Origin: Patescibacteria group bacterium
Lineage (GTDB): Bacteria > Patescibacteriota > Minisyncoccia > UBA6257 > 02-FULL-45-10c
Assembly (NCBI GenBank): GCA_018896875.1
Contig: JAHILT010000038.1
Span: 1 to 52,172, forward strand
Direction of reading: 5' to 3'
DNA length: 52,172 nt
Shown: positions 40,759-49,700 of the stretch, in pieces
Numbering within the stretch: position 1 is the first letter of the stretch
Layout of the letters: the number at the start of each line of letters is the position of its first letter
Notes under the pieces: generated by a model
Seen by the model: the letters and a program-made list of their open reading frames with translations, nothing else
Told to the model about the DNA's origin: nothing
Databases searched by the model: none
Position numbers and translations under genes: made by a program

Positions 40759-40829
40759 ATGAAAGCACGAAACTATATAAAAATATAAAATTTAATATTT
40801 TATATTTTTATATAACCTCGTAATTTCAT
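40759..40829 (-). promoter_or_regulatory. Long composite hairpin in the pnp leader
   Basis: An inner 17-bp A/T stem (TATATAAAAATATAAAA against TTTTATATTTTTATATA, 7-nt loop) is extended by ACGA/TCGT and ATGAAA/TTTCAT. It ends 12 nt before the pnp ATG. In other bacteria a double-stranded pnp leader is cut by RNase III and mediates autocontrol, so a similar role is possible here. Confidence 0.65.
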
Positions 40830-40873
40830 ACATTAATTATATTTTTGTTTTTACGACTTTGTTGATTTCTTTT

Positions 40874-41383
40874 TTACGACATTTTTAATTTTAATAATGC
40901 TTTTGGAATTTTTTCTATATTTGTAAAATCATCAGCTATTTCTTGAATTCGCGAAGATGCTGTCTTGCTAAACGCTGCTACCTCCACACTTCTTCCTTTG
41001 CCATATTGTAGGTATTCTATGAGAGGAATAAAGTCTCCGTCACCTGTAACTAAAATAATTACGTCTAAAAATTCACTCATTCTAAGAGCATCAACTGCCA
41101 TTCCTATGTCCCAATCAGCCTTTTTTGATCCATCAGCATAAATTTGTAAATCCTTTACTCGTAATTCTAGTCCACAACGTGTCAAAGCATCAAAAAAAGG
41201 CGCTTCTCCTAATGTTTTATCGCTTTTAACTACATACGCAATAGAACGTATTAATTTTCTATTACCTACTAACTCTTTAATTAGTTCTTTGTAATTAACT
41301 CTAGCTTTGTAAAGATTTTTAGCCGAATGGTATAAATTTTGAATATCAATAAAAACACCAACTCTCTGCTCTTTATGTTTCAT
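40874..41383 (-). CDS. NYN domain (LabA/DUF88) ribonuclease-like protein
   Basis: A 169-residue PIN-like/NYN fold protein. Acidic site residues are visible in VFIDIQNLYHSAK (D13 and N16), KKADWDIGMAVDALR, and LVTGDGDFIPLIEYL. These match the LabA/YacP-type metal-dependent nuclease family. It starts 15 nt after the rpsO stop and lies upstream of pnp, so it is likely cotranscribed with both. Given its neighbours, an RNA-processing role is reasonable but not shown. Confidence 0.88.
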   Translation of the reverse strand: MKHKEQRVGVFIDIQNLYHSAKNLYKARVNYKELIKELVGNRKLIRSIAYVVKSDKTLGEAPFFDALTRCGLELRVKDLQIYADGSKKADWDIGMAVDALRMSEFLDVIILVTGDGDFIPLIEYLQYGKGRSVEVAAFSKTASSRIQEIADDFTNIEKIPKALLKLKMS

Positions 41384-41398
41384 GTATTTGTTTCGTTT

Positions 41399-41665
41399 TT
41401 AGCCCTTCAACCCTAATTTCTTAATCAATGCTTTATATTTTTTGGGCTTATCTTCTGCTAAAAAACTTAAAAGTTTTTTTCTTTTACTAACCATCTTCAA
41501 AAGCCCTCTGCGTGAGTGATTGTCTTTACGATGTTTTTTAAGATGATCTGTAAGCTCTAATATCTGTTTGGTTAAAATAGCAACTTGAACCTCAGAGGAT
41601 CCTGTGTCAACGTTATGTCTTTTAAATTCTTTGATAATGCTCGTTTTTTTACGCGTTGTAAGCAT
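41399..41665 (-). CDS. rpsO: 30S ribosomal protein S15
   Basis: An 88-residue primary 16S rRNA-binding protein of the small subunit. It has the typical DTGSSEVQVAILTKQILELTDHLKKHRKDNHSRRGLLKMVSKRKKLLSFL body and ends KYKALIKKLGLKG. The rpsO-pnp neighbourhood is conserved in many bacteria; here a NYN gene is inserted between them. Confidence 0.98.
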   Translation of the reverse strand: MLTTRKKTSIIKEFKRHNVDTGSSEVQVAILTKQILELTDHLKKHRKDNHSRRGLLKMVSKRKKLLSFLAEDKPKKYKALIKKLGLKG

Positions 41666-41762
41666 AATAAGTAATATTTTTTAATTCCTACAAATTATAA
41701 ACGAAATTACATTAAAACGCAAGGGCTATTCTGTCGCACAATATTTTGTTAATATATAAAAT

Positions 41763-42692
41763 ATGAATGATATTAATAATTTATTAAAACAATACTTGGA
41801 TTATTTAGAATTAGAAAAAAACCGATCTATTAAAACAAGGGAGAATTATGAACGCTATCTTAAGTCTTTTATTAAATTTGGAGATATTAAAAAAGTAGAA
41901 GATATAGACATAAATAAAGTAATGCAATTTAGATTATGGTTGGCTAGAAAAGATAATAATGGTAAAAAATTAAAAAGAATAACTCAGTCTTATTATGTGA
42001 TAGCTATAAGAACTTTCCTAAAGTTTTTAGCAAAAAAAGATTACAAGGTTTTATCTCCTGATAAAATAGAACTTCCTAAAATAACTCGCAGACAAATAGA
42101 AATAATTGAATATCAAGAATTAGAAAGACTTTTAAATGCGCCTGATACAACCACAATGAGGGGACTTAGAGATAAAGCTATTTTAGAGACACTTTTTTCA
42201 ACGGGACTTCGTGTTTCTGAACTTTGTAATTTAGGGCGGTATTTTAATTTAGAAAGAGGAGAAATAGCTGTACGTGGAAAGGGCGAAAAAATAAGAGTTG
42301 TTTTTTTATCAGACACAGCTAAAAATTCTATCAAGAAATATTTAGATAAAAGAAGCGATGTTTTAGACTGTTTATTTATAAGTTTATCTAAAGAGATTAA
42401 GAAAAAAGAAAATAAAAATCCTAAAGTGATTGGCAAAATAACTCCAAGAGCGACACAAAGACTTATTGATTTTTACAAAAGAAAAGCTGGAATTACTAAA
42501 AATATAACTCCTCATCAAATTCGCCATCAATTTGCAACTGATTTATTAATGAATGGTGCTGATATCCGATCAGTACAAGAACTTCTAGGACATAGCAATA
42601 TTTCTACGACTCAAATATATACACATATAACCAATAAACAATTAAAAGAAATACACGGAGCCTTTCATAGTAAGAGAAGAAAGGGTGGCTAA
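41763..42692 (+). CDS. Tyrosine recombinase, XerC/XerD type
   Basis: A 309-residue site-specific recombinase. The N-terminal SAM-like core-binding domain (residues 1-105) is followed by the catalytic domain with R150 (STGLRVSEL), K173 (VRGKGEKIR), H251 and R254 (HQIRHQFATDLL), H277 (LGHSNI) and nucleophile Y286 (TTQIYTHI). All are intact. The length matches XerC/D, which resolve chromosome dimers at dif. It ends 33 nt before tRNA-Leu, a common integration context, so an integrase of a mobile element is an alternative. TAATAT at 41750-41755 suggests a leaderless start. Confidence 0.93.
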   Translation: MNDINNLLKQYLDYLELEKNRSIKTRENYERYLKSFIKFGDIKKVEDIDINKVMQFRLWLARKDNNGKKLKRITQSYYVIAIRTFLKFLAKKDYKVLSPDKIELPKITRRQIEIIEYQELERLLNAPDTTTMRGLRDKAILETLFSTGLRVSELCNLGRYFNLERGEIAVRGKGEKIRVVFLSDTAKNSIKKYLDKRSDVLDCLFISLSKEIKKKENKNPKVIGKITPRATQRLIDFYKRKAGITKNITPHQIRHQFATDLLMNGADIRSVQELLGHSNISTTQIYTHITNKQLKEIHGAFHSKRRKGG

Positions 42693-42724
42693 ATTTTGTT
42701 ATTTATATTAGAATTTTTAAAGAT

Positions 42725-42806
42725 GCTCCCGTGGCGGAACTGGCATACGCGCATGGCTTAGGACCATGTCCTGCAAAGGGTAGAGGTTCAAATCCTCTCG
42801 GGAGCA
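42725..42806 (+). tRNA. tRNA-Leu (TAG)
   Basis: A class II tRNA: acceptor GCTCCCG/CGGGAGC, anticodon stem CATGG/CCATG enclosing CTTAGGA (anticodon TAG), a variable arm (TCCTGCAAAGGG region) and T arm AGAGG-TTCAAAT-CCTCT, discriminator A. The ORF drawn across it (42731) is an artefact. Confidence 0.95.
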
Positions 42807-42808
42807 CT

Positions 42809-43090
42809 ATGTATACAATTTATATTCTACAAAGTCTAAAAAACCTAAGAACATACGCTGGATACACAGAAAATTTAAAATTAAGATTACAACAGCATAA
42901 TTTAGGAAAAGTTAATACCACAAAAAATAGAAGACCTTTGATAATTATCTTTACGGAAAACACATAGTCATTAGCAAAAGCAAAGAAACGCGAACTTTAT
43001 TGGAAATCGGGCAGTGGCAGAAGAAAACTAAAATCTTATTTTGAATTCGGGTTCCCGCCCAGTGCAACTGGGCGAGGCTCGCCCAAATAA
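42809..43090 (+). pseudogene. GIY-YIG nuclease family gene, interrupted by an in-frame TAG
   Basis: Reading from the ATG at 42809 gives MYTIYILQSLKNLRTYAGYTENLKLRLQQHN, the start of a small UvrC-like GIY-YIG domain (the motif appears as IYI...TYAGYT). After FTENT a TAG stop occurs (42965-42967). The same frame then continues with SLAKAKKRELYWKSGSGRRKL, the normal C-terminal part of the family. One nonsense change thus splits the gene. The tail runs into a GC-rich repeat (CGCCCAGTGCAACTGGGCG and TTTGGGCGG). It starts 2 nt after tRNA-Leu. Either a decayed gene or a sequencing or assembly error. Confidence 0.8.
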
Positions 43091-43130
43091 AATTTGGGCG
43101 GCAAATCCCGCCCTCGGCACATTTAAACAC

Positions 43131-43159
43131 AAAAATCCCCGCATATCGCGGGGATTTTT
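43131..43159. terminator. Bidirectional terminator downstream of the pilin-like gene
   Basis: AAAAATCCCCGC and GCGGGGATTTTT pair around ATATC, with A/T tracts on both sides. Confidence 0.9.
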
Positions 43160-43168
43160 AAAAAATTC

Positions 43169-43504
43169 TTAACTTAATATATTCTGAACAATATATTTCA
43201 TTGTTCCAGCAAGCAAAGCAACAGCAATAGCTAAGATAGAATACATCAATTGGGTTTTAGCTTTTTTAATTTGTTCAGCATCACCAGCAGCAGTCAAATA
43301 TAGAAACGCCGAATAAAAGATGGCCAACATCGCAGCGACAAAAAATAACCCTGTAACCCAGTTTACAATTTTGGTTATAACTCCTTCTATACCAGCCAAA
43401 CTTGTAATATTTGTTCTTGGCTCATTTGTCGCAATTGCTCCAAAGGCAAAAAACGGAGAAACAAGTAAAATTCCTGTTAAAACTTTTTTAGCTAAATTTT
43501 TCAT
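43169..43504 (-). CDS. TrbC/VirB2-like pilin-family membrane protein, paralogue 1
   Basis: A 111-residue protein with a cleavable signal (KVLTGILLVSPFFAFGAIA) and two further hydrophobic helices (about 45-70 and 85-108). The helices are separated by a short charged loop, AGDAEQIKKAKTQL. This is the layout of type IV secretion pilin-like proteins (VirB2/TrbC, T4SS_pilin family) common in Patescibacteria. Three proteins with the same two-helix module are in tandem here. Function in these organisms is unproven; surface fibres or DNA uptake are possibilities. Confidence 0.7.
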   Translation of the reverse strand: MKNLAKKVLTGILLVSPFFAFGAIATNEPRTNITSLAGIEGVITKIVNWVTGLFFVAAMLAIFYSAFLYLTAAGDAEQIKKAKTQLMYSILAIAVALLAGTMKYIVQNILS

Positions 43505-43607
43505 TTTTTTAAATTTATGAACGAGTTTGTACTATACACGTTCGACCTTTCATTTAAGAATATATCTTAATAACTTTAAATTATCATAAAAAACAAATTA
43601 CGTCCAT

Positions 43608-43997
43608 TTAACCTCCCATAATATCCGCTACAATCATAGCAATTCCCTTGGAAATTAAAATAAGTGCAAAACCTATAATAGCATAAGTTATAGTTTTCCT
43701 CCCTAAAATAACTTTTTCTATATTCCCTCCGCTAAATATCATTTGATAAGCTCCAAAAATTATAACTAAAGGTAAAATTATTGAAGCTATCCCAATAACA
43801 TAATCAACAATTCTATCTATTAGCGCAGAAATACTTGTTACTTTTAAGGGGTTAGGAATATTAATACTGCTTACTTTCTCGGCCGCCTGAGTAATATTTA
43901 TTCCGTTTGTATTCACGATTGATCCTCCATTATTAACAAAAAACAATGTAGTGCAACAAACAAGTGTAAAAGTGATTATTAATAGTTTTGTTTTCAT
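43608..43997 (-). CDS. TrbC/VirB2-like pilin-family membrane protein, paralogue 2
   Basis: A 129-residue protein with an N-terminal signal (LLIITFTLVCCTTLFF) and a ~45-residue outer spacer. The two-helix module follows, with the same loop design (IVDYVIGIASIILPLVIIFGAYQMIFSGGNIEKVILGRKTITYAIIGFALILISKGI). A GG(N/D).E...G pattern in the loop links it to paralogue 1 and to the module of the next gene. It lies 104 nt from paralogue 1 on the same strand. Confidence 0.7.
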   Translation of the reverse strand: MKTKLLIITFTLVCCTTLFFVNNGGSIVNTNGINITQAAEKVSSINIPNPLKVTSISALIDRIVDYVIGIASIILPLVIIFGAYQMIFSGGNIEKVILGRKTITYAIIGFALILISKGIAMIVADIMGG

Positions 43998-44045
43998 GCC
44001 TTAATATTATAACTTAATATAACCTAAATTTAAAATTTATTTAAT

Positions 44046-45236
44046 CTATTCTTTTGCAACGTTACAACATACGCCGACTGAACATACTTCTTTGTTTGTA
44101 CTTAAAATAACAGACGGAAAATCACAATCTGATTTACATTCTCCGCCTAAATTTTTGCAAGAAGACGGATCATGAGAAAATTTTGAATCTTCCTTGTTAG
44201 AATCTTTTTTGAGTGGTATGCAACACTTTATATTAAAATCTTTTTTATACTCAGAAGACAAACACAAATTAGGCTTCCAATTATCACCCTCACAAGTAGT
44301 CGTTTTTATATTTTGACATGTTCCTCCTTGGCTTATACAGGCAAAATTGTTTCCTTCTTCGGACTTTGGAAGAGCTCTTGCCCCTATCGGCTCCGAAGAA
44401 CACTCAATTTCATTCCACGGAAGCTTGGAAGACGAACCTGTCAAAACCTGAAGAATAGTTCCAATAAGCAACCAAGCTCCTAGGGTAATAACAATGCCAA
44501 AAATCGCAGTTGTTATTCGTCCTCTTCCGCTAGTTATTCTAGTTTCTGATCCTCCAGCAATCATTATTTCAATCGCTCCCCAAACAATAAAAGCAGTTGC
44601 TAAAGCAAAAACTACTTTTGTTAAAAAATTAATTATGTTTTTAATAAGTTGAAAAAGATCACATAAAGAACAATTAACACCTTCACAGTCAGGCACTAAT
44701 CCCTTCCCTTCTGTTTCGTCTGAATATTCACCTAGGACATCTTTCTCTCCTGTAAAAATATTCTCTTCGTCGTTAGGAAAAATACTATCATTCCAGCTGG
44801 GTGTTTCACTGGCTCTTGAATATGCGCAACAAACCTTAGGAGGAGCGCAATCACTGGTATTTATTGAAACAGAACCACTTCCACAAGAACCTGAAGATTT
44901 ACATACTCCTCCTCCGACATAATTAGATCCACATTTTGTGGGAATACAGCATGTTTCGTACCGATGAGATATTGTTCCTGATCCACGAGATACTTGTCCT
45001 AATTCATTGCTCGGACAATTAGTATCATTATAATCAACATCATCATAAGAAGCACAAGATATCCTACATATTCCTTCTCCTGATACCCCACAAACATCTC
45101 CTTCCGCAAAAACAACTTGAGCAGAACTAAAAATAAATCCTGCCAACAAAACGGTCATCATTAAAATTAAATATTTCCCCCCAGTAGTAGAGCGAAGCTC
45201 ACTACGGGACTTTGTATTTTTTAATGCATTGCTCAT
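44046..45236 (-). CDS. Cys-rich exported protein with an internal pilin-like two-helix module
   Basis: A 396-residue protein. The signal peptide (LILMMTVLLAGFIFSSAQVVFAEG) follows an N-terminal stretch encoded by an inserted repeat (SRSELRSTTGG). Two or more Cys-rich stretches (CGVSGEGICRISC, CAPPKVCC, CKNLGGECKSDC, CSVGVCC) flank a central helix pair (about 200-270) with AGGSETRITSGRGRITTAIFG, the same module as the two pilin-like neighbours. The cysteines imply disulfide-bonded outer domains. It starts 1 nt from the solute-binding protein stop, so it is cotranscribed with it. Role unknown. Confidence 0.7.
   Translation of the reverse strand: MSNALKNTKSRSELRSTTGGKYLILMMTVLLAGFIFSSAQVVFAEGDVCGVSGEGICRISCASYDDVDYNDTNCPSNELGQVSRGSGTISHRYETCCIPTKCGSNYVGGGVCKSSGSCGSGSVSINTSDCAPPKVCCAYSRASETPSWNDSIFPNDEENIFTGEKDVLGEYSDETEGKGLVPDCEGVNCSLCDLFQLIKNIINFLTKVVFALATAFIVWGAIEIMIAGGSETRITSGRGRITTAIFGIVITLGAWLLIGTILQVLTGSSSKLPWNEIECSSEPIGARALPKSEEGNNFACISQGGTCQNIKTTTCEGDNWKPNLCLSSEYKKDFNIKCCIPLKKDSNKEDSKFSHDPSSCKNLGGECKSDCDFPSVILSTNKEVCSVGVCCNVAKE
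45177..45210. repeat. Interspersed repeat CCCAGTAGTAGAGCGAAGCTC inside a coding region
   Basis: CCCAGTAGT-AGAGCGAAGCTC-ACTACGGG forms a hairpin and encodes SRSELRSTTGG of the 44046-45236 protein. A second copy sharing ~25 bases lies in non-coding DNA at 51671-51706, so the coding copy is probably a later insertion. Confidence 0.75.
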
Positions 45237-45237
45237 T

Positions 45238-46578
45238 TTAAAACTGTTCTTCTCTTACTTGTTTTATTAAATCAGACACTGCTCTCTCTGCTTGGCTAAG
45301 CGCATCATAATTCTCTAATTGCTTAGAAACAACAGCCTCAATCATTTGTGAGAAAATAAGTCTTGTTTTGTCTTCGTCTGGCTTTAGCCAAGATTTGGCT
45401 GTTAAAGCTTGTTTAGCAAAAACACCCATCTCTGGATCATCAGAATACTTTTGTATTAAAGTCCTAAGCGCTGGCGGATGATTAGTGTTTTTTAAATAAT
45501 TTTCCGCAACTTCCTTATCGGTAGTTAAATAAATCACTAAATCCCAAATCCATTCTGGATACACCGCATATTTAGAAACAGCTAGTCCTTGATATTTAGC
45601 ATAATTAATAGCTGTTTGCTCATTAGTCTTTGGTTGAGGCATAGGTGAGATTTTTATTTTCAAAAAAGGATTTTTGGTTTTTAAAATTTCTTTTTGAGAA
45701 GCATATTCAAAAATCATAGCAGTTTTCCCTTGAGCAAAAGAATCTAAAGAGTATGGCATACTTTCATTCCACGTATAATACAAATCATTTGGGTCGGCAA
45801 ATTTTGTATAAAAATCCAAAGATTGTAAACCAGGTTCTCCACCTTTTATTGAAGAAATAAAACTAGCACTAGTAAAATTCTCTGTTGTCATTTCTGCACC
45901 AGCTTGAAGCATTAAAAGACTTAAAATATCAGCAGCATTATGTATGGTTTTTTCAGACCCGCCTATCGCTGCAGCAGCTCTTGTAATATTACCATTAGTA
46001 TCAATTTTTCTGAGTTTAGGAATTAAATTTTTAAATTCTAACCAATCAGAGGGAGGAACAGCAATAGCATAATTATCAAAAATATCTTGATTATAAAAAA
46101 GCGCTAAGCTATCTATATATAAAGGAAGGGCAAAAATAGAATCCTTCCAAACGAAATCTTTTTCTACTGTTTCTGGAAATAAAGATCTTAGTTGAGTAAA
46201 GCTTAATTTTTCCGCAGACATAGGCGCCATTTTATCGGAATGTTTTGGCAACCAAGAATTATCAACCATAAAAATATCAGGTCCTTTACCAGCAGCTAAT
46301 GCATTGATTAATTCATGTTCATAACTAGCTTCTTCTATTTTTTTATACGTTACTCTTATATTAGGTTGAAGCTTACTATAAGCTATCAAGCTAGCGTTAA
46401 AAGCACTTGCTTCATCAACAACTCCCCATATTACTAAATCCATTTGAGGTGGAGCAACTTTTTTTTCTCTCCCTCCAGGCAAAACACCCGTAAAAATTCC
46501 AATAAAAATAAACGCTATTAAACTTATAATGCTAATAACTATGATTTGGGGTTTAGAAAAATTAAATTTCTGCTCCAT
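45238..46578 (-). CDS. Membrane-anchored extracellular solute-binding protein (sugar type)
   Basis: A 446-residue protein with an N-terminal membrane helix (residues ~13-33), then a periplasmic binding protein fold of the SBP_bac_1/8 (MalE-like) class: LVIWGVVDEASAFNASLIAYSKLQPNIRVTYKKI, GKGPDIFMVDNSWLP, ALPLYIDSLALFYNQDIFD. It ends with a helical tail. No ABC permease or ATPase is adjacent. Instead it heads an operon with the Cys-rich and pilin-like proteins, so it may serve as a surface receptor rather than a transporter part (inference). Confidence 0.85.
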   Translation of the reverse strand: MEQKFNFSKPQIIVISIISLIAFIFIGIFTGVLPGGREKKVAPPQMDLVIWGVVDEASAFNASLIAYSKLQPNIRVTYKKIEEASYEHELINALAAGKGPDIFMVDNSWLPKHSDKMAPMSAEKLSFTQLRSLFPETVEKDFVWKDSIFALPLYIDSLALFYNQDIFDNYAIAVPPSDWLEFKNLIPKLRKIDTNGNITRAAAAIGGSEKTIHNAADILSLLMLQAGAEMTTENFTSASFISSIKGGEPGLQSLDFYTKFADPNDLYYTWNESMPYSLDSFAQGKTAMIFEYASQKEILKTKNPFLKIKISPMPQPKTNEQTAINYAKYQGLAVSKYAVYPEWIWDLVIYLTTDKEVAENYLKNTNHPPALRTLIQKYSDDPEMGVFAKQALTAKSWLKPDEDKTRLIFSQMIEAVVSKQLENYDALSQAERAVSDLIKQVREEQF

Positions 46579-46640
46579 TAAACTAAATTATACCGTAAAC
46601 AAAAAACTATTACAAAACAGACATTTTACAAAATAAACAT

Positions 46641-46754
46641 TTGCTTTGCCAATTGTCTTTGAGGAACATCTCGGAGGCGCTTTCGCGCCGAGAGCGAAGC
46701 AAATTTTATAGCAATAAAATTATGCTGTTTCCGAAAAGATAATTAGTAAAGCAA
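46641..46754. repeat. Structured 3'-end element, copy 3 (gyrA 3' side)
   Basis: The arms TTGCTTTGCCAATTGTCTTT and AAAGATAATTAGTAAAGCAA pair with a few mismatches. The first hairpin is GGCGC-TTTC-GCGCC, against AGTGC/GCACT in copy 1, so the paired positions co-vary. The second hairpin is AATTTTAT/ATAAAATT. The element touches the gyrA stop codon (46755-46757), just as copy 2 touches that of thrC. Confidence 0.85.
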
Positions 46755-49700
46755 TTAAAAACAAATCGCTCCAGCGATATTATCGCCAGAATTTAAATTC
46801 ATAATTCTTACGCCTTGTGTTGCCCTACCAGCCAATCGCACACTAGAAAGTTGTATTCTAATTATTTGACCCTTGATAGATAATACTAGAAGTTCCCGTT
46901 CTTCATTCACTAATATTGAAGCAACAATATTTCCAGTTTTTGAATTAATTTTAGCTGTTTTAATACCAGAGCCACCACGAGCCTGCACTTTATATTGTGA
47001 AATTTTAGTTCTCTTGCCAAAACCACTAGTTGTAACAGTTAAAATGCTAGTGTCTGGGCTAAATTTTTCTTCAATAATAGCCAAAGAAATAAGATTGTCT
47101 CCTTTTTTCAAACGAATCCCCTTCACGCCAGAGGCTGTTCTCCCCATAGGTCTAATTTGAGACTCTTTAAATCTAATTGCTTGCCCTAAAGCTGTAGCTA
47201 AAATAATTTGATCATTACCAGAAGAAAGTTTAACCCATTGTAATGCATCTCCTTTTTTAAGATTAATAGCCCTAATCCCTGTTTTTCTTACATTAATAAA
47301 ATCAGACAAAGCTGTTTTTTTAATAATTCCATTTTGAGTTGCCATCACTAAAAATTTTGATGCTTCCTTCTTATCATCAGAATAGCAAACAACTGATGCT
47401 ATTTTTTCTTCTACGGGAATTTCTAAAAAATTATGAAGAGATCTTCCTTTGGCTATTCGGCTAGCTTCTGGAATTTCATACACCTTAGTTTGAAATACTC
47501 TGCCTTCTTCTGTAAAAAATAAAATATTATCGTGAGTGTTAGTAAATATAAACCTATTTAAGAAATCTTCTTCGGCAACCTGAGATCCAATTAATCCCTT
47601 ACCTCCACGCTTCTGAGAGCGAAAACTTGATGGCGCCACACGCTTAATATAGCCATTATCAGACATAGAAATTATTGTTTCTTCTTTAGGAACAAGATCT
47701 TCTTCGCTAAAATCTTCTAGTCCAGAAGATATAACTTTTGTTTTTCTTTCATCGCCATACTTTTCTTTCATCTCTAAAAGCTCTTTTTTAATAAGAGATA
47801 AAATCTTTTTAGGACTACTTAATAAGGATTTTAAACTTTCAATTATTTTCTTTTTTTCTTCCAATTCATCTTTAATTTTTTTATGTTCTAAGGAAGCCAA
47901 CGCCTGAAGTTTCATTTCTAAAATAGCGCTAGCTTGAATAGCAGAAAATTTAAACTTAATAACTAAGTTTTTATGAGCTGCTTCTTTGTCAGCTGATTTT
48001 TTAATAAGAGCAATAATCTTGTCTATACTTCCTAATGCTTTGTTTAGTCCCATTAAAATATGGGCTCTCTCTTCTGCTTTTTTTAAATCAAATTCTGCTC
48101 TTCTTTTTGTTACTTCTTTTCTATGATTAATATAAGCAACTAAAATTTCTTTAATAGAAAGAACTTGTGGTTGAATGCCGTCAATCAATGCCACCATATT
48201 AAAATTAAAATTCTTTTGAAGGTCGGTAAATTTATAAAGTTGATTTAAAATTTTCTGCGGATTAGCATCGTTTTTAAGATCAATTACTACAGAGATACCA
48301 TCCTTGTCAGATTCATCGCGTACATCCTTTATCCCCTGAATTTTTTTACTAGTTACAAGCTCAGCTATTTTTATTATAAATTCAGACTTATTAACCTGGT
48401 AAGGAATTTCTGTGATTTCAATATAATGTCTTTTAGCAGATTCTTTTACTTCCGCTCTTCCACGCATAGTAACACCTCCTCGTCCAGTCGTATAAGCTTG
48501 TTTGATGGCATTTTTATCATATATGATTCCACCAGTAGGAAAATCTGGACCTTTTATAAACTCCATTAATTCCTCAGAACTGGTTTTGGGATTATCTATA
48601 ATTTCCCCTATAGCATCAATAATTTCTCCTAAATTATGAGGAGGAATATTAGTAGCCATTCCTACAGCAATGCCTACTGCTCCATTAAGTAAAAGATTAG
48701 GAATCTTGGCTGGCAAAACCTTTGGCTCTGTTCTAGTCTCGTCATAATTAGGCGCCCAATTTACCGTTTCTCTTTCAATATCAAGCAAAAGATTCTCAGA
48801 GATACTAGATAGTTTAGCTTCGGTATAACGCATAGCTGCCGCAGAATCTCCATCTACTGAATTATGAACAAAAATCCCCGCAGCCAAAGCAAAATTATGA
48901 CTTTTTTCTATTGTTAAATCATAAACATCCTCTCTCTGATTTAAAAACTCCACTTTTATAACTTTGTGATTTTTATTTAAGGCATTAAGTAAAATCTTTT
49001 TATCATTATTATAATATTTTTGTATACCGGTTTGCCAAGAAGTGGCGCGTCCATAATTATAAATTATGCATCTTTTCTGCTCATATAAATCTTGATTTAA
49101 AATTTTATATTCTTTTAAAACTTCTCTACAAATCTTGAGAAACTTAACCTTGCCAGTATTATTAGAAATTCTTTTTTTATTCGCACTAACGATTTTTTCA
49201 TGAAATAGCTTTCTGTAAACTGGATCTTGCCATAGTCTTTTAAATGTTTGTGTCGCTTGTTTAGAAATTTCAATTCTTCTTTCTGGATGATTTTGAATAT
49301 ATTTTTTATTAACCACACTTAAAAATTTGCTCATTTTTATTCTGTATTCAGAATTTTGCCAATTTTTCAAATTTCGTTCAGACATTCTTTTGGCATATTC
49401 GGCCCTATTAACGGAATTAGACCAAAACTTTCTCCTTCCTTCGGCAATCTTTTCTCTATATTCTTTATTTTTATGCAAATTAGCAGCCTGCTCATAATGA
49501 ACATGCCAGTGTTCTCCCCAGTCTATTCTTTGTATATTATCAGGACTATTATTAAGTTTATTAAAATCTAGATGATGCCTTACTCTCCCTTCTTTTTTTG
49601 AATATTTTTTGATGGTCAAATTATAATTATCAGCTAAATGATGCGACGGAACCCATTCGTCAATTTTGTTTTGATATATTAAATTATAACCCTCGCGATT

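Noticed and set aside
42731-42967. 78-residue ORF in the track across 42731-42967
   Set aside because: Its first 25 codons are tRNA-Leu. Only the part from 42809 resembles a protein, and that is annotated as the GIY-YIG pseudogene.
49115-49571. ORFs in the intein region (49115 minus, 49356 plus)
   Set aside because: They are out-of-frame readings of the intein endonuclease, which is continuous with gyrA.
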